The notes: a model not told the origin generated them from the sequence alone. A DNA stretch of 27,239 bases from JAZLIT01 sp045617525 (GCA_045617525.1 JAZLIT010000014.1:1-27239); one strand, 5' to 3'. Counted from the stretch's first letter, positions 7,897 through 15,233 are shown. A program made the numbers and translations.

Positions 7897-8487
7897 TTAA
7901 TACGATTGAATATCATATTCTTCAAATTTACCATTCAGCCAATTTTCATATTCTTCATCAATTCGACTTTCAAGTAATGCTCTATATACTTCAGTTTGCA
8001 CCGTTTCATAGGCTTGCTGCTCGCCTTCATCCGTTACATAGCTCTCTTTATTGTCCTCATAATATTGAAGTAATTCCTCGTCTGTCAAATCAATCTCTTT
8101 CTCCATTAACTTCATCGTTAATAAGTAAGTTGTAATATCTTTCATTATATCTTCTTCGTCCATATTATATGGCTCTAACGCAGCTAGCAAGCCCTCTTCA
8201 CCACCATAATATTCCGCATAATTCGCATATTCCGCATCTAATTCTTCATCCGTCAGTGTAATACCAGCAGTTTTCGCCTCTTGCTTAATAATTTCATTTG
8301 TAATCAAGACATCAAGCACTTCACTGCCGTACTGATTTTCCAATGCTTCCTGTAAAGTCGCTTCTGAAATTTCCACACCATTTACCTTTGCTACAGGAGC
8401 ATCATCTTTATCTGAACACCCCACTAAAAATACTGCTACTGCGACTGATGCAATTGCACCTTTTACTACTTTAAAATTACGTTTCAT
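7897..8487 (-). CDS. SurA/PrsA-like chaperone lipoprotein without PPIase domain
   Basis: A 196-aa lipoprotein with a signal ending in FLVGC (Cys24) and the start pattern of PrsA/SurA chaperones: VAKVNGVEISEATLQEALENQ, then DVLITNEIIKQEAKTAGITLTDEEL. In PrsA a parvulin PPIase domain of about 90 residues separates the N-terminal helices from a C-terminal helix. Here YYEDNKESY leads almost directly to YRALLESRIDEEYENWLNGK, so that domain is absent. It is probably a cell-surface folding helper or chaperone anchored outside the membrane. The protein is very acidic. It is preceded by TTGGAGG at workable spacing. Function is inferred from fold similarity only. Confidence 0.75.
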   Translation of the reverse strand: MKRNFKVVKGAIASVAVAVFLVGCSDKDDAPVAKVNGVEISEATLQEALENQYGSEVLDVLITNEIIKQEAKTAGITLTDEELDAEYANYAEYYGGEEGLLAALEPYNMDEEDIMKDITTYLLTMKLMEKEIDLTDEELLQYYEDNKESYVTDEGEQQAYETVQTEVYRALLESRIDEEYENWLNGKFEEYDIQSY

Positions 8488-8562
8488 TTTAATGCCTCCA
8501 ATATTTTTATAAATTCAATATACCGTCTAAACAAGTCGGTGAAATGTCAGAAATTAAAATTA

Positions 8563-8591
8563 TTGTAATTTAATTTAACAACGCTTAAAAT
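8563..8591 (+). promoter_or_regulatory. SigA-type promoter upstream of the Ser/Asn/Gln-rich gene
   Basis: TTGTAA (8563-8568) and TAAAAT (8586-8591) with a 17-bp spacer, about 50 bases before the start at 8643. Confidence 0.55.
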
Positions 8592-8642
8592 ACAACTAAC
8601 AATAAATCAGAAAATACCGACAAACTAGGGAGAGGTGAAATC

Positions 8643-9257
8643 ATGTCCATTAATCTTTCAACATTATATAGCGTTACAAATAGTCAAACTCAAAACTCTA
8701 CTAAGTTAAGTCCACTCACTTCAAGTTATAAGACGAGCTTTGCCGATTATTTGTTGCAATCTACACAATCTACATCTAAAAACACAATTGGTGATGATAT
8801 TGCGGCTGCTCTTTCAATAAATATTAACGACACTTCAGGTTTACGCTCAACATTTGATAATGTCTTAAACAACTCGAAGGCTACAGACTTATCAGCAATT
8901 TACGAGCAACTGCTCAACCCTACTGGTAGCACATCTTCAAATTACTCACCGAATGATACGAGTAGCTCTGATACGTTTGCTTCTGCCCTGCAATCAAATT
9001 TCTTAGCAACACAACTGAGTATGCTTTCTGCAGCACAAGCAAATTTATCAAAGAACTTAGATGACTACCAATCACGTAATGCCCATGATTCAAGTGATTC
9101 TGTACAGCTACGTATCACTGAAATGACGAGCAATGTATCTAAAGTTTCTTCTTATTTACAAGAAAAAATGGCCGAGCAGAAATCCACAAATCAATCGTTG
9201 ATGACTCAGCTACAAAGTAATAGTCAGTACACTCAAAACATCTTAGCTAATAAATAA
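8643..9257 (+). CDS. Uncharacterised Ser/Asn/Gln-rich protein
   Basis: A 204-aa protein that I do not recognise. It has no Cys, no signal peptide and no membrane segment. The N-terminal 110 residues are rich in Ser, Thr and Asn with little predicted structure (SSSDTF-type low complexity). Residues about 113-204 look helical and Gln/Ser-rich, with heptad-like stretches (LRITEMTSNVSKVSSYLQEK). This composition recalls substrates of flagellar export (flagellin, hook-length proteins), but there is no diagnostic motif and no flagellar gene nearby. GGGAGAGG precedes the ATG by 7 nt, a SigA-like promoter lies upstream and a strong terminator follows, so it is very likely expressed. Confidence 0.8.
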   Translation: MSINLSTLYSVTNSQTQNSTKLSPLTSSYKTSFADYLLQSTQSTSKNTIGDDIAAALSININDTSGLRSTFDNVLNNSKATDLSAIYEQLLNPTGSTSSNYSPNDTSSSDTFASALQSNFLATQLSMLSAAQANLSKNLDDYQSRNAHDSSDSVQLRITEMTSNVSKVSSYLQEKMAEQKSTNQSLMTQLQSNSQYTQNILANK

Positions 9258-9258
9258 T

Positions 9259-9300
9259 AAGGCTCAATCGCGTAACTTAGCGATCGAGCCTTTATTTATT
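9259..9300. terminator. Bidirectional terminator between the Ser-rich gene and dfrA
   Basis: AAGGCTCAATCGC (9259-9271) and GCGATCGAGCCTT (9280-9292) pair over 13 bp with one mismatch and an 8-nt loop, followed by a TTTATTTATTTTT tract. Confidence 0.9.
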
Positions 9301-9766
9301 TTTCAAAAATACAGTATTGGAAGCTGTAACCATCGGCTGCAATAATCGGCTCGCGACAACTCACCTTGTGCCAGTCTTCATAGCTTGGGAAATATGTATC
9401 TCCTTGGAACGAGGCATTAATTTCCGTAATATATAAACGCTGCGCAAGTGGTAGTGCTAGCTTTATAATCTGCTCGCCACCGATAATCATTATTTCTTCT
9501 ACGTCTGCAACAAGTGCAAGGGCAGCATCCAAACTTGTGACAACCTCGATGCCTTCTGCCGTATAGTCTGTATTGCGTGAAATAACAATATTGCGTCTAC
9601 CAGGTAGTGGTCGCCCAATCGATTCAAATGTTTTTCGCCCCATAATGATTGGCTTGCCCATCGTCATCTCTTTAAAATAGTGTAAATCTCCAGGTAAATG
9701 CCACGGCATCTTGTTTTTATAGCCAATTACTCGATTTTGATCATGCGCTACAATAATTGAAATCAT
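9296..9766 (-). CDS. dfrA: Dihydrofolate reductase
   Basis: Reduces dihydrofolate to tetrahydrofolate with NADPH, restoring the cofactor oxidised by thymidylate synthase. At 156 aa it has the normal length. Signatures: the N-terminal IIVAHDQNRVIGY strand and loop, MPWHLPGDL with the catalytic Asp27, MGRKTFESIG (NADPH binding), LPGRRNIVISR and IIGGEQI. GGGGGG lies about 6 nt before the ATG. The start is 11 bp after the thyA stop on the same strand, so both share a message and form a dTMP/folate cycle operon. No sign of an acquired resistance-type dfr cassette. Confidence 0.96.
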   Translation of the reverse strand: MISIIVAHDQNRVIGYKNKMPWHLPGDLHYFKEMTMGKPIIMGRKTFESIGRPLPGRRNIVISRNTDYTAEGIEVVTSLDAALALVADVEEIMIIGGEQIIKLALPLAQRLYITEINASFQGDTYFPSYEDWHKVSCREPIIAADGYSFQYCIFEK

Positions 9767-9777
9767 TTATATCCCCC

Positions 9778-10719
9778 CTAAACTGCAATCGGTGCTTTGA
9801 TCGCTGGATGTGGATCATAACCCTCGATTTTAATGTCTTCTGCCGTCATATCAAAAATCGATTTATCTTTAGGGAGCACAAGTTTTGGTAATTCTCTCGT
9901 ATCACGAGAAAGCTGTTCATGTACTTGATCAAAATGATTTGAATAAATATGCGCATCCCCTAAAGTATGCACAAACTCGCCCACTTCTAACCCACATTCC
10001 TGCGCGATTAAATGCGTTAATAATGCATATGACGCAATGTTAAATGGTACGCCAAGGAAAACATCTGCCGAGCGCTGGTAAAGTTGGCAACTTAATTTTC
10101 CATCTGCCACGTAAAATTGGAAGAGCGTATGACAAGGTGGTAATGCCATATCCTCAACCTCTGCTGGATTCCATGCAGAGACAATTAATCGACGTGAATT
10201 GGGGTTTGTTTTAATCATGTGAATGACATTTTTAATCTGATCAATTGTTTCGCCTTTCGTATTTGGCCAAGAGCGCCACTGCTTGCCATAGACAGGACCT
10301 AAATCTCCGTATTTCGCAGCAAATTCCTCGTCTGCTAAAATTCGCTCGTTAAAAAGAGTCATTTGCTCCCCATAAACGACAGCAAATTCCTCGTCAGTCG
10401 CTGCACGCAGTCCGAAATCCGTCATATCAGGACCTTCATATTCAGCAGATTTCACCCACTTATCAAAGGCCCATTCATTCCATATATAATTACGATTTTG
10501 AATAAGGGTTTTCACATTTGTGTCTCCATGTAAAAACCATAAAAGCTCTGTAGAAATTAAGCGGAAATATGTACGTTTCGTCGTTAATAAAGGGAAGCCT
10601 TTTTGCAAGTCAAAACGCATTTGATACCCGAAAACACTGCGCGTCCCTGTACCTGTTCGATCTCCTTTATCCGTTCCTGTTTGTAAAATATGCTGACAAA
10701 GTTGCAAATATTGATCCAA
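9778..10719 (-). CDS. thyA: Thymidylate synthase, ThyA family (long form)
   Basis: Makes dTMP from dUMP and methylene-tetrahydrofolate. Features: DRTGTGTRSVFG, the LLTTKRTYFRLISTELLWFLHG block, the nucleophile Cys196 in ALPPCHTLFQFYV, RSADVFLGVPFNIASYALL and the C-terminal HPAIKAPIAV. At 313 aa it exceeds E. coli ThyA (264) because of an insert of about 50 residues around 90-140 (EYEGPDMTDF to KYGDLG), as in L. casei thymidylate synthase. A GTG at 10728 lies against the ribosome site; the TTG at 10719, 8 nt after GGGAG, gives the better start. It is the first gene of the thyA-dfrA operon. The upstream flank differs from the Bacillus order, where ypjP-type genes follow. Confidence 0.96.
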   Translation of the reverse strand: MDQYLQLCQHILQTGTDKGDRTGTGTRSVFGYQMRFDLQKGFPLLTTKRTYFRLISTELLWFLHGDTNVKTLIQNRNYIWNEWAFDKWVKSAEYEGPDMTDFGLRAATDEEFAVVYGEQMTLFNERILADEEFAAKYGDLGPVYGKQWRSWPNTKGETIDQIKNVIHMIKTNPNSRRLIVSAWNPAEVEDMALPPCHTLFQFYVADGKLSCQLYQRSADVFLGVPFNIASYALLTHLIAQECGLEVGEFVHTLGDAHIYSNHFDQVHEQLSRDTRELPKLVLPKDKSIFDMTAEDIKIEGYDPHPAIKAPIAV

Positions 10720-10772
10720 AACGAACACTCCCTTTTTTCTTCACTACTCCTATTATCGCAAAAATCCCTAAT

Positions 10773-10800
10773 AGATTAAACACATTTTATAAACTGACAA
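10773..10800 (-). promoter_or_regulatory. Probable promoter for thyA-dfrA
   Basis: On the minus strand, TTGTCA (10795-10800) and TAATCT (10773-10778) with a 16-bp spacer, about 55 bases upstream of the TTG start. Confidence 0.45.
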
Positions 10801-11044
10801 AAACTACACCTATCTGATGAAATTGGTGTAATTTTAACACGATTGATCATTTATGCATTTTTATAAGAACAGCCCACTTCATAATAACCACTTTAAGTTG
10901 AATTCTAATGCTCCTGCGGGGTCTCAACTGTCGCGCTAATTCCCCTGGGAGTAGAACCCTCCACTCCGGTCAACAATGGTTTAAATTTTGTCATCACTAG
11001 CTTTCGGTGATGAATCTATAAAACACATATTTACTAATGTAAAT
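10801..11044. other. Intergenic region with degenerate repeat-like element
   Basis: No gene is seen in this stretch. Bases about 10907-10975 are clearly more G+C-rich than the flanks. On the minus strand they contain GAGACCCCGCAGGAGC, and GGAGTGGA further upstream. These resemble the dispersed intergenic element found in many Bacillus genomes (GAGACCCC...CAGGAGC with a GCGGAAAGCGAGTG-type arm); the match is from memory and this copy is degenerate. A 7-bp hairpin, TCATCAC / GTGATGA (10991-11013), follows. A 29-codon frame across it has no ribosome site. Confidence 0.4.
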
Positions 11045-11078
11045 TAGCCAACTATCCCAAAGATAGGATTGTTGGCTA
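11045..11078 (-). terminator. Probable terminator of the amidase pseudogene
   Basis: TAGCCAAC (11045-11052) pairs with GTTGGCTA (11071-11078), and an inner TATC/GATA pairing extends the stem. The downstream U-run on the minus strand is modest. Confidence 0.6.
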
Positions 11079-11116
11079 TTCGTTGTGCGTACTGGAATGC
11101 TGTACATTTTTATAAT

Positions 11117-12584
11117 TTAAAACTTTGGCGCTTTTCGGTGCAAAGTTGCCTGTTCAAATGCAAAAGCAAGTTTGATTAAAACACCTTCACTAAAAGCAGT
11201 ACTCGCAAAAGTTATGCCAAATGGTCTGCCATTATCCATATACCCAGCAGGTACAGCTATAGTTGGATAACCTGCCTTGGCACAAATTGTTGAACCAATA
11301 TATGAAGGGAAAACAATCGCATCAAGTCCATACTTTTTTAATGTAAAATCAATCCCTTGTTCTTGAGAAAAGTATAAATCATCTAATTTTGTGCTTAAAT
11401 ATTCAGTATCTCTAAGTGCCTTAGAATAACTCTCCCTCTTTTCTAATTGATCTTGCCCATATTTCAATGCTTTTTCTCCAATCGTTTTATTAAATTGAAT
11501 TAACTCAGTTATCGAATGCACAGGCATATGAGAAGGCAATTTATGAAGATAATTATCGAGACTATGCTTCAACTCAAATAATGTTACGTCCCATTTCCAA
11601 TCTCTATAAAAAGAAGAAAGTTCGATATTCTCAATTACAGTTGCGCCTTGTTCAGTTAAAACTTCAATCGCATTTTTAAATAATTGCTCATCATATCCAC
11701 CATTTTGATAATATTCTTTTGGTGCATTATTAAACACGCCAATTTTAGCACCTTTTAATCCTGCCGCGTCTAGACACGTTGTGTAATCTAGCAGTGTATT
11801 CCCTTCACTTTTGGATGTAGCAATGTCGTTCTCATCTATCCCGCTTAATACCCCTAATAAAATCGCTGCATCCTTAACAGTTCTTGCAAATGGCCCTGCA
11901 GTATCCTGTGAATGGGTAAATGGAAGAATACCAGATCGACTTATCAACCCAACTGTAGGCTTAATACCGACGACCGAATTTTGTATAGCAGGACTAAGAA
12001 TTGAGGCATCCGTTTCAGTCCCAACAGATAAGACTGAAAAATTGGAAGCAACCGCCACTGCAGATCCCGAACTTGAGCCCCCCACAAACATTGTAGGATC
12101 ACCATAAGGATTCAATGTTTGCCCACCTCTAGCACTGTAACCTGCCCACATTGTACTCGACATTCCATTAGCCAGTTCTGTCATGTTTGCCTTACCTAAT
12201 AGTACAGCACCTGCTTCACGGAGTTTTTTAACAAGAAAAGCATCATTACTAGCTAAATGATTTTCTAATGCCATTGTTCCCGCACTGGTATAGCATGGAA
12301 TCCTTTGTCTCTATATTATCCTTGAGTACAACCGGAATACCATGCAAGGGTCCTCTAACGCCCTTTAATTTCCTTTCATTATCTAATGCTTCTGCGATAA
12401 ATATTGCATCAGCATTTATTTCAAGCATTGAATTAATATGCGGTCCACTTTGATCATACTTTGCTATTCTAGACAAATAATACATTACCAATTCTTTTGA
12501 CGTTATTTCTCCGTTCTCCATAGCTACTTGAATTTCATTTATCGATAGTTCTTCTTTAAAAAAACGATTAAAACTTATTTCCAT
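11117..12584 (-). pseudogene. Amidase (amidase-signature family), frameshifted
   Basis: Two overlapping minus frames together give one amidase of nearly 490 aa. The first frame (start 12584) has SINEIQVAMENGEITS, HGIPVVLKDN with the catalytic Lys, and breaks after KDSM. The second continues with MALENHLASNDAFLVKKL, VGGSSSGSAVA (cis-Ser) and TETDASI, where the family normally has a Gly before the nucleophile Ser. The break lies near 12286-12293: removing one base there restores M-x-T-S-A-G-T-M-A-L-E-N-H, the family pattern. The family hydrolyses amides by a Ser-cisSer-Lys triad. Without the frameshift neither part holds the full triad. Either a real decaying gene or a base error. It lies downstream of a racemase-like gene on the same strand. 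Confidence 0.85.
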
Positions 12585-12742
12585 TTTAGTACCATCCTTT
12601 ATGTAATTTACTTTTATAACAATTAAATGTTTAAGGGTAGCGATTGTATTAGTATTCCATCCGGATAACATCTCTATACGAATTAATACTTTTCGAGCAG
12701 CAGCATTTCTAATTTCCTATTCAGCCTATTCTTTGGCTTTAA

Positions 12743-13393
12743 TTAAAGACTATTTAAAATCGCATCCGCTAGTACGTCCAACGGGTTTAATATAGGTACT
12801 GAGAATTTTGAACTAAGCTGTTTGGCAACGTCTACCATTGAGAGTTGCGCAACCGAAATTTGTTTAGTTTCATTTATTATCAATCCTTCAATATATTGTG
12901 CCAATAAAAGATCATGCTCTTTTTTATTGCCATTCATTAGCAAGCGAAACGCATTTGGCAGTACACGAGGTTCAAAGTGAACAGTCTTTTTATTGGCTTG
13001 AACGTATTGATTTAAACGATATATTGTACCCTTAACTGTGTCAGGGTTTGTGAAAAGAAGTATTTGAGGTTCTTGAATCATACAAATACTTTTAAAAAAG
13101 GGTTCATCAATATAGATATAAGGGACGGACTTTTTTCTAATTTCTTCATTCATTAATGCAATGTAATTTGTACAAGTAATGAGAATGGCATCTGGTTTCC
13201 CTTGTTCAATCCAAGATAGCTGCGCATGTACTTTAGCTTTCGCCACTTCAAAGTCAAATTTAGGATCATTTTTTATTATATTCATTAGGCCAGGGTCAAC
13301 AAAATGCTCTACGATTAGGTCATTTGTATTTAAAATTTTATCTATGTAATTAATATTTGAATGATGCGCGTGAAGGCACGCAAGTTTCTTCAT
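12743..13393 (-). CDS. Asp/Glu/hydantoin racemase-like protein
   Basis: A 216-aa cytosolic protein tentatively placed in the Asp/Glu racemase superfamily. N-terminal KKLACLHAHHSN, VEHFVDPGLM, then LITCTNYIAL, which fits the first catalytic-Cys loop (x-TCTN), and the late VPILNPLDVLADAIL helix match that architecture. No Cys is present in the C-terminal half, so the second catalytic Cys of true two-base racemases appears to be missing; a decarboxylase/isomerase-like or non-catalytic role is possible. The start at 13393 (GGGAG 10 nt upstream) is preferred over an ATG 30 codons earlier. It has a near-consensus promoter and precedes the broken amidase by about 160 bp. Confidence 0.55.
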   Translation of the reverse strand: MKKLACLHAHHSNINYIDKILNTNDLIVEHFVDPGLMNIIKNDPKFDFEVAKAKVHAQLSWIEQGKPDAILITCTNYIALMNEEIRKKSVPYIYIDEPFFKSICMIQEPQILLFTNPDTVKGTIYRLNQYVQANKKTVHFEPRVLPNAFRLLMNGNKKEHDLLLAQYIEGLIINETKQISVAQLSMVDVAKQLSSKFSVPILNPLDVLADAILNSL

Positions 13394-13435
13394 GAATAGA
13401 TTTCTCCCTTTTATAATAGTTAGAACATTCGAATA

Positions 13436-13464
13436 ATTATAGCTTAAACAACGGCAAATTGTAA
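13436..13464 (-). promoter_or_regulatory. SigA-type promoter for the racemase-like gene
   Basis: On the minus strand, TTACAA (13459-13464) and a perfect TATAAT (13436-13441) with a 17-bp spacer, about 40 bases before the chosen start. It lies inside the longer upstream reading frame, which supports the later start. Confidence 0.7.
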
Positions 13465-13483
13465 GTAAGTGTGTGAAATACAA

Positions 13484-13833
13484 TTAGAATAAAGAATATA
13501 GAGCATTCTTTTAGGGCAAATTTAGGTTACCAATTAACAAAAACCGATAAGTTATTTTAAGAATTTAAACCCAAAAATGTTTCTTTTTAGTTGGATAATA
13601 TTATCTTTATTGTTGTCATTTCTGTATCTGTCTATGTACCTAAATTAGAGTAAAACCTTTCACAAGCCTCTTCTTTTTTTCCACAAATAATTCACTTGTC
13701 ACTTCTCATTTAAATTGTATAAATGAGCGGTTACTGGGGAAAATAAAAGCAATTATAGATAGCTGAGTTCTTATGTATTGCTTTTTCTAAGCATAAAGAG
13801 CTTCGCATCTAAAAATAAAGGAGATGTTACACG
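13484..13833. other. Intergenic region upstream of the DUF378 gene
   Basis: About 350 AT-rich bases with no credible gene. An 8-bp inverted repeat (CTCATTTA 13705-13712 / TAAATGAG 13719-13726) overlaps the start of a SigB-like promoter. Otherwise nothing is seen. Confidence 0.5.
13717..13742 (+). promoter_or_regulatory. Candidate SigB-type promoter for the DUF378 gene
   Basis: GTATAA (13717-13722), then 13-14 bp, then GGGGAAA (13736-13742). This is close to the SigB pattern GTTTAA-N12-15-GGGTAT, about 90 bases before the start. No better SigA promoter was found nearby. Confidence 0.3.
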
Positions 13834-14262
13834 ATGGGAACATTATATAGAATCGCCTTGGTTCTAGTAATAATTGGCGCCGTAAACTGGGGTTTAATTG
13901 GTTTTTTCAGATTTGATTTAGTGGCTTCTATATTTGGTGGCCAAACAGCTGGGTTGTCAAGAATAATTTACGCTCTTGTTGGAATTGCAGGACTGGTATC
14001 TATACCTATTCTAATGAAACCACTAAATGATGGTGAGGATGTTGCATCAACTTCACATACAAGAGTAAGCAACAAACCAAGTTATAATATGGAAGCTGGT
14101 AAAGAAGAAGATTTCTCAGGTATTCAACAACACAACAACATCAACAGCTACGACAACAAAAACAAAAGCAATAGCAATAGCAATAGCAATAACAATAGCA
14201 ATAGCAATAACAATAGCAATAGCAATAGCAATAGCAATAAAAACAACAACAACAAGAAATAA
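13834..14262 (+). CDS. DUF378 membrane protein with Asn/Ser repeat tail
   Basis: A 142-aa protein. Residues 1-62 match the DUF378 family: two hydrophobic helices with IALVLVIIGAVNWGLIGFF, the FDLVASIFGG turn and SRIIYALVGIAGL. Typical family members end soon after (about 65-80 aa). Here the chain goes on for about 80 residues, ending in a run made almost only of Ser and Asn with some Lys (about 110-142). The function of DUF378 is unknown. AAAGGAG is 10 nt before the ATG. It is a single gene with a strong terminator and a possible SigB promoter. The tail could be a surface-exposed or cytosolic sticky segment; the side of the membrane cannot be told. Confidence 0.85.
   Translation: MGTLYRIALVLVIIGAVNWGLIGFFRFDLVASIFGGQTAGLSRIIYALVGIAGLVSIPILMKPLNDGEDVASTSHTRVSNKPSYNMEAGKEEDFSGIQQHNNINSYDNKNKSNSNSNSNNNSNSNNNSNSNSNSNKNNNNKK
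14167..14239 (+). repeat. AGCAAT/AACAAT hexamer repeat in the DUF378 gene
   Basis: About twelve tandem 6-base units, mostly AGCAAT with AACAAT variants, encoding alternating Ser-Asn and Asn-Asn. Each unit is two codons, so length changes keep the frame. Confidence 0.92.
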
Positions 14263-14278
14263 TCTTCTTTTCCTTAAT

Positions 14279-14318
14279 AAAGACCAGGCTCACTTATTAA
14301 AGTGACCTGGTCTTTTGG
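14279..14318 (+). terminator. Terminator of the DUF378 gene
   Basis: AAAGACCAGG-CTCACTT (14279-14295) pairs with AAGTGACCTGGTCTTT (14300-14315) through a short loop, followed by T residues. Confidence 0.9.
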
Positions 14319-14345
14319 CTATTACGCATATAAAAGGAAAATAAA

Positions 14346-14370
14346 AACACCTGTAATAAATACAGGTGTT
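14346..14370 (-). terminator. Terminator of ypjP
   Basis: A perfect 10-bp stem AACACCTGTA / TACAGGTGTT with a 5-nt loop. On the minus strand it is followed by TTTTATTTT, 10 bp after the ypjP stop. Confidence 0.92.
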
Positions 14371-14379
14371 AAGGAATTA

Positions 14380-14964
14380 TTATGACAACCACTTAGGTGG
14401 TGTGTCTTTACTCCAGAAAATTTCGCCTAAATCGTAATGTGTGACGAATTTATCATCTAGCGTATGGTAATGAAAATTGTAATAATGACCTTCAAATGGC
14501 CTATTCTCTGTACGAACATGGAAACGAATTTGATCTTGTCCATTTTTCGCATTGTATACATTAAACATTTTTTCTTTGTAGTCGCCACTAGGTGCTTCTG
14601 TGATGGCTAAATTTTTTAGCGAATCTTTACCTAAACGTTCTACAGTCATTTCAATTGCTTGCGTAATTTTTGGGAAAATGATTTCTTCAAATTCATCACC
14701 AATTACAGGCGTAATTTTTTCGCCAAATTTTATGTACGACTGTGCTTTTGCTTTTTCTACTAGTCTATCTATTGGATTTTCTTCAATTAAAAGATCATCC
14801 AGCTGGTATAGATCTGCAATATCTGTTGCATTATTATAAACAATTGATTGTTTCTGTTGATTTTCTACCTCTAATGCAGTCCAAATTTCATGGTTTGGTG
14901 TAATAATACCAAATGTTAAGAATGCCACTAATACGGTTAGTGTTTTATACACCTGTTTTTTCAT
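14380..14964 (-). CDS. ypjP: YpjP family exported protein
   Basis: A 194-aa protein of the YpjP family (Bacilli, unknown function). An N-terminal export signal (KKQVYKTLTVLVAFLTFGI, about 2-20) precedes a soluble domain with SYIKFGEKITPVIGDEFEEI (about residue 71 on), RFHVRTENRP, NFHYHTLDD and the characteristic C-terminal DTPPKW. The ATG at 14964 follows AAAGGTG and is preferred over an upstream frame of 32 more codons. In B. subtilis, as I recall, ypjP lies between thyB and ypiP-yphP; here ypiP and brxA keep that order but thyA is 3.6 kb away. A cre-like site lies just before the ribosome site. Confidence 0.85.
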   Translation of the reverse strand: MKKQVYKTLTVLVAFLTFGIITPNHEIWTALEVENQQKQSIVYNNATDIADLYQLDDLLIEENPIDRLVEKAKAQSYIKFGEKITPVIGDEFEEIIFPKITQAIEMTVERLGKDSLKNLAITEAPSGDYKEKMFNVYNAKNGQDQIRFHVRTENRPFEGHYYNFHYHTLDDKFVTHYDLGEIFWSKDTPPKWLS

Positions 14965-14978
14965 TTTCATCACCTTTT

Positions 14979-14992
14979 TCCAAACGTTTTCA
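14979..14992 (-). promoter_or_regulatory. Possible cre (CcpA) site upstream of ypjP
   Basis: TGAAAACGTTTGGA on the minus strand agrees with 12 of 14 positions of TGWAANCGNTNWCA. It lies only a few bases before the ribosome site, where CcpA would act as a roadblock. A chance match is possible. Confidence 0.25.
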
Positions 14993-15103
14993 AAATCGCC
15001 ACTAGTTATTATACGAATTATCTTGCAAAAGGTTTCATCTTTAATTAATTCATTGTACAATAAAATTGGAAAATAGGTCCAGTTTTAAAGGAGGGTATAT
15101 AGT

Positions 15104-15181
15104 ATGGATACAACTTTAATCGTAGGTGTTGGATTACTTTTAATGATGGCTTATTTAACATCTTTATGCTTCACGGACTAA
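15104..15181 (+). CDS. 25-residue membrane microprotein
   Basis: A short gene encoding 25 aa: MDTTLIVGVGLL, then LMMAYLTSLCFTD. Residues about 5-23 form one hydrophobic helix with a single Cys near its end. Evidence that it is real: a strong AAGGAGG 9 nt before the ATG, and a perfect terminator hairpin 19 bp after the stop. A TACAAT -10 (15056-15061) lies upstream with a poor -35. It is divergent from ypjP and sits between ypjP and the ypiP-type gene. I do not recognise it. Likely an inner-membrane small protein that modulates a partner; that is inference. Confidence 0.65.
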   Translation: MDTTLIVGVGLLLMMAYLTSLCFTD

Positions 15182-15199
15182 TTCATAGTAAAATTGGAC

Positions 15200-15233
15200 A
15201 AGGGGTGCCACGTTAAACGAGGCACCCCTTTAG
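15200..15233 (+). terminator. Terminator of the 25-aa microprotein gene
   Basis: A perfect 10-bp stem, AAGGGGTGCC (15200-15209) and GGCACCCCTT (15221-15230), with an 11-nt loop and a short T-rich tail. Confidence 0.85.

Noticed and set aside
8591..8632. SigD (flagellar) promoter for the Ser-rich gene from an ACCGACAA string
   Set aside because: No TAAA -35 at the required spacing; a SigA promoter with 17-bp spacing fits better.
10854..10940. 29-codon plus-strand frame running into the repeat-like element
   Set aside because: No ribosome site, and its end is encoded by the repeat itself; frames of this kind are commonly spurious.
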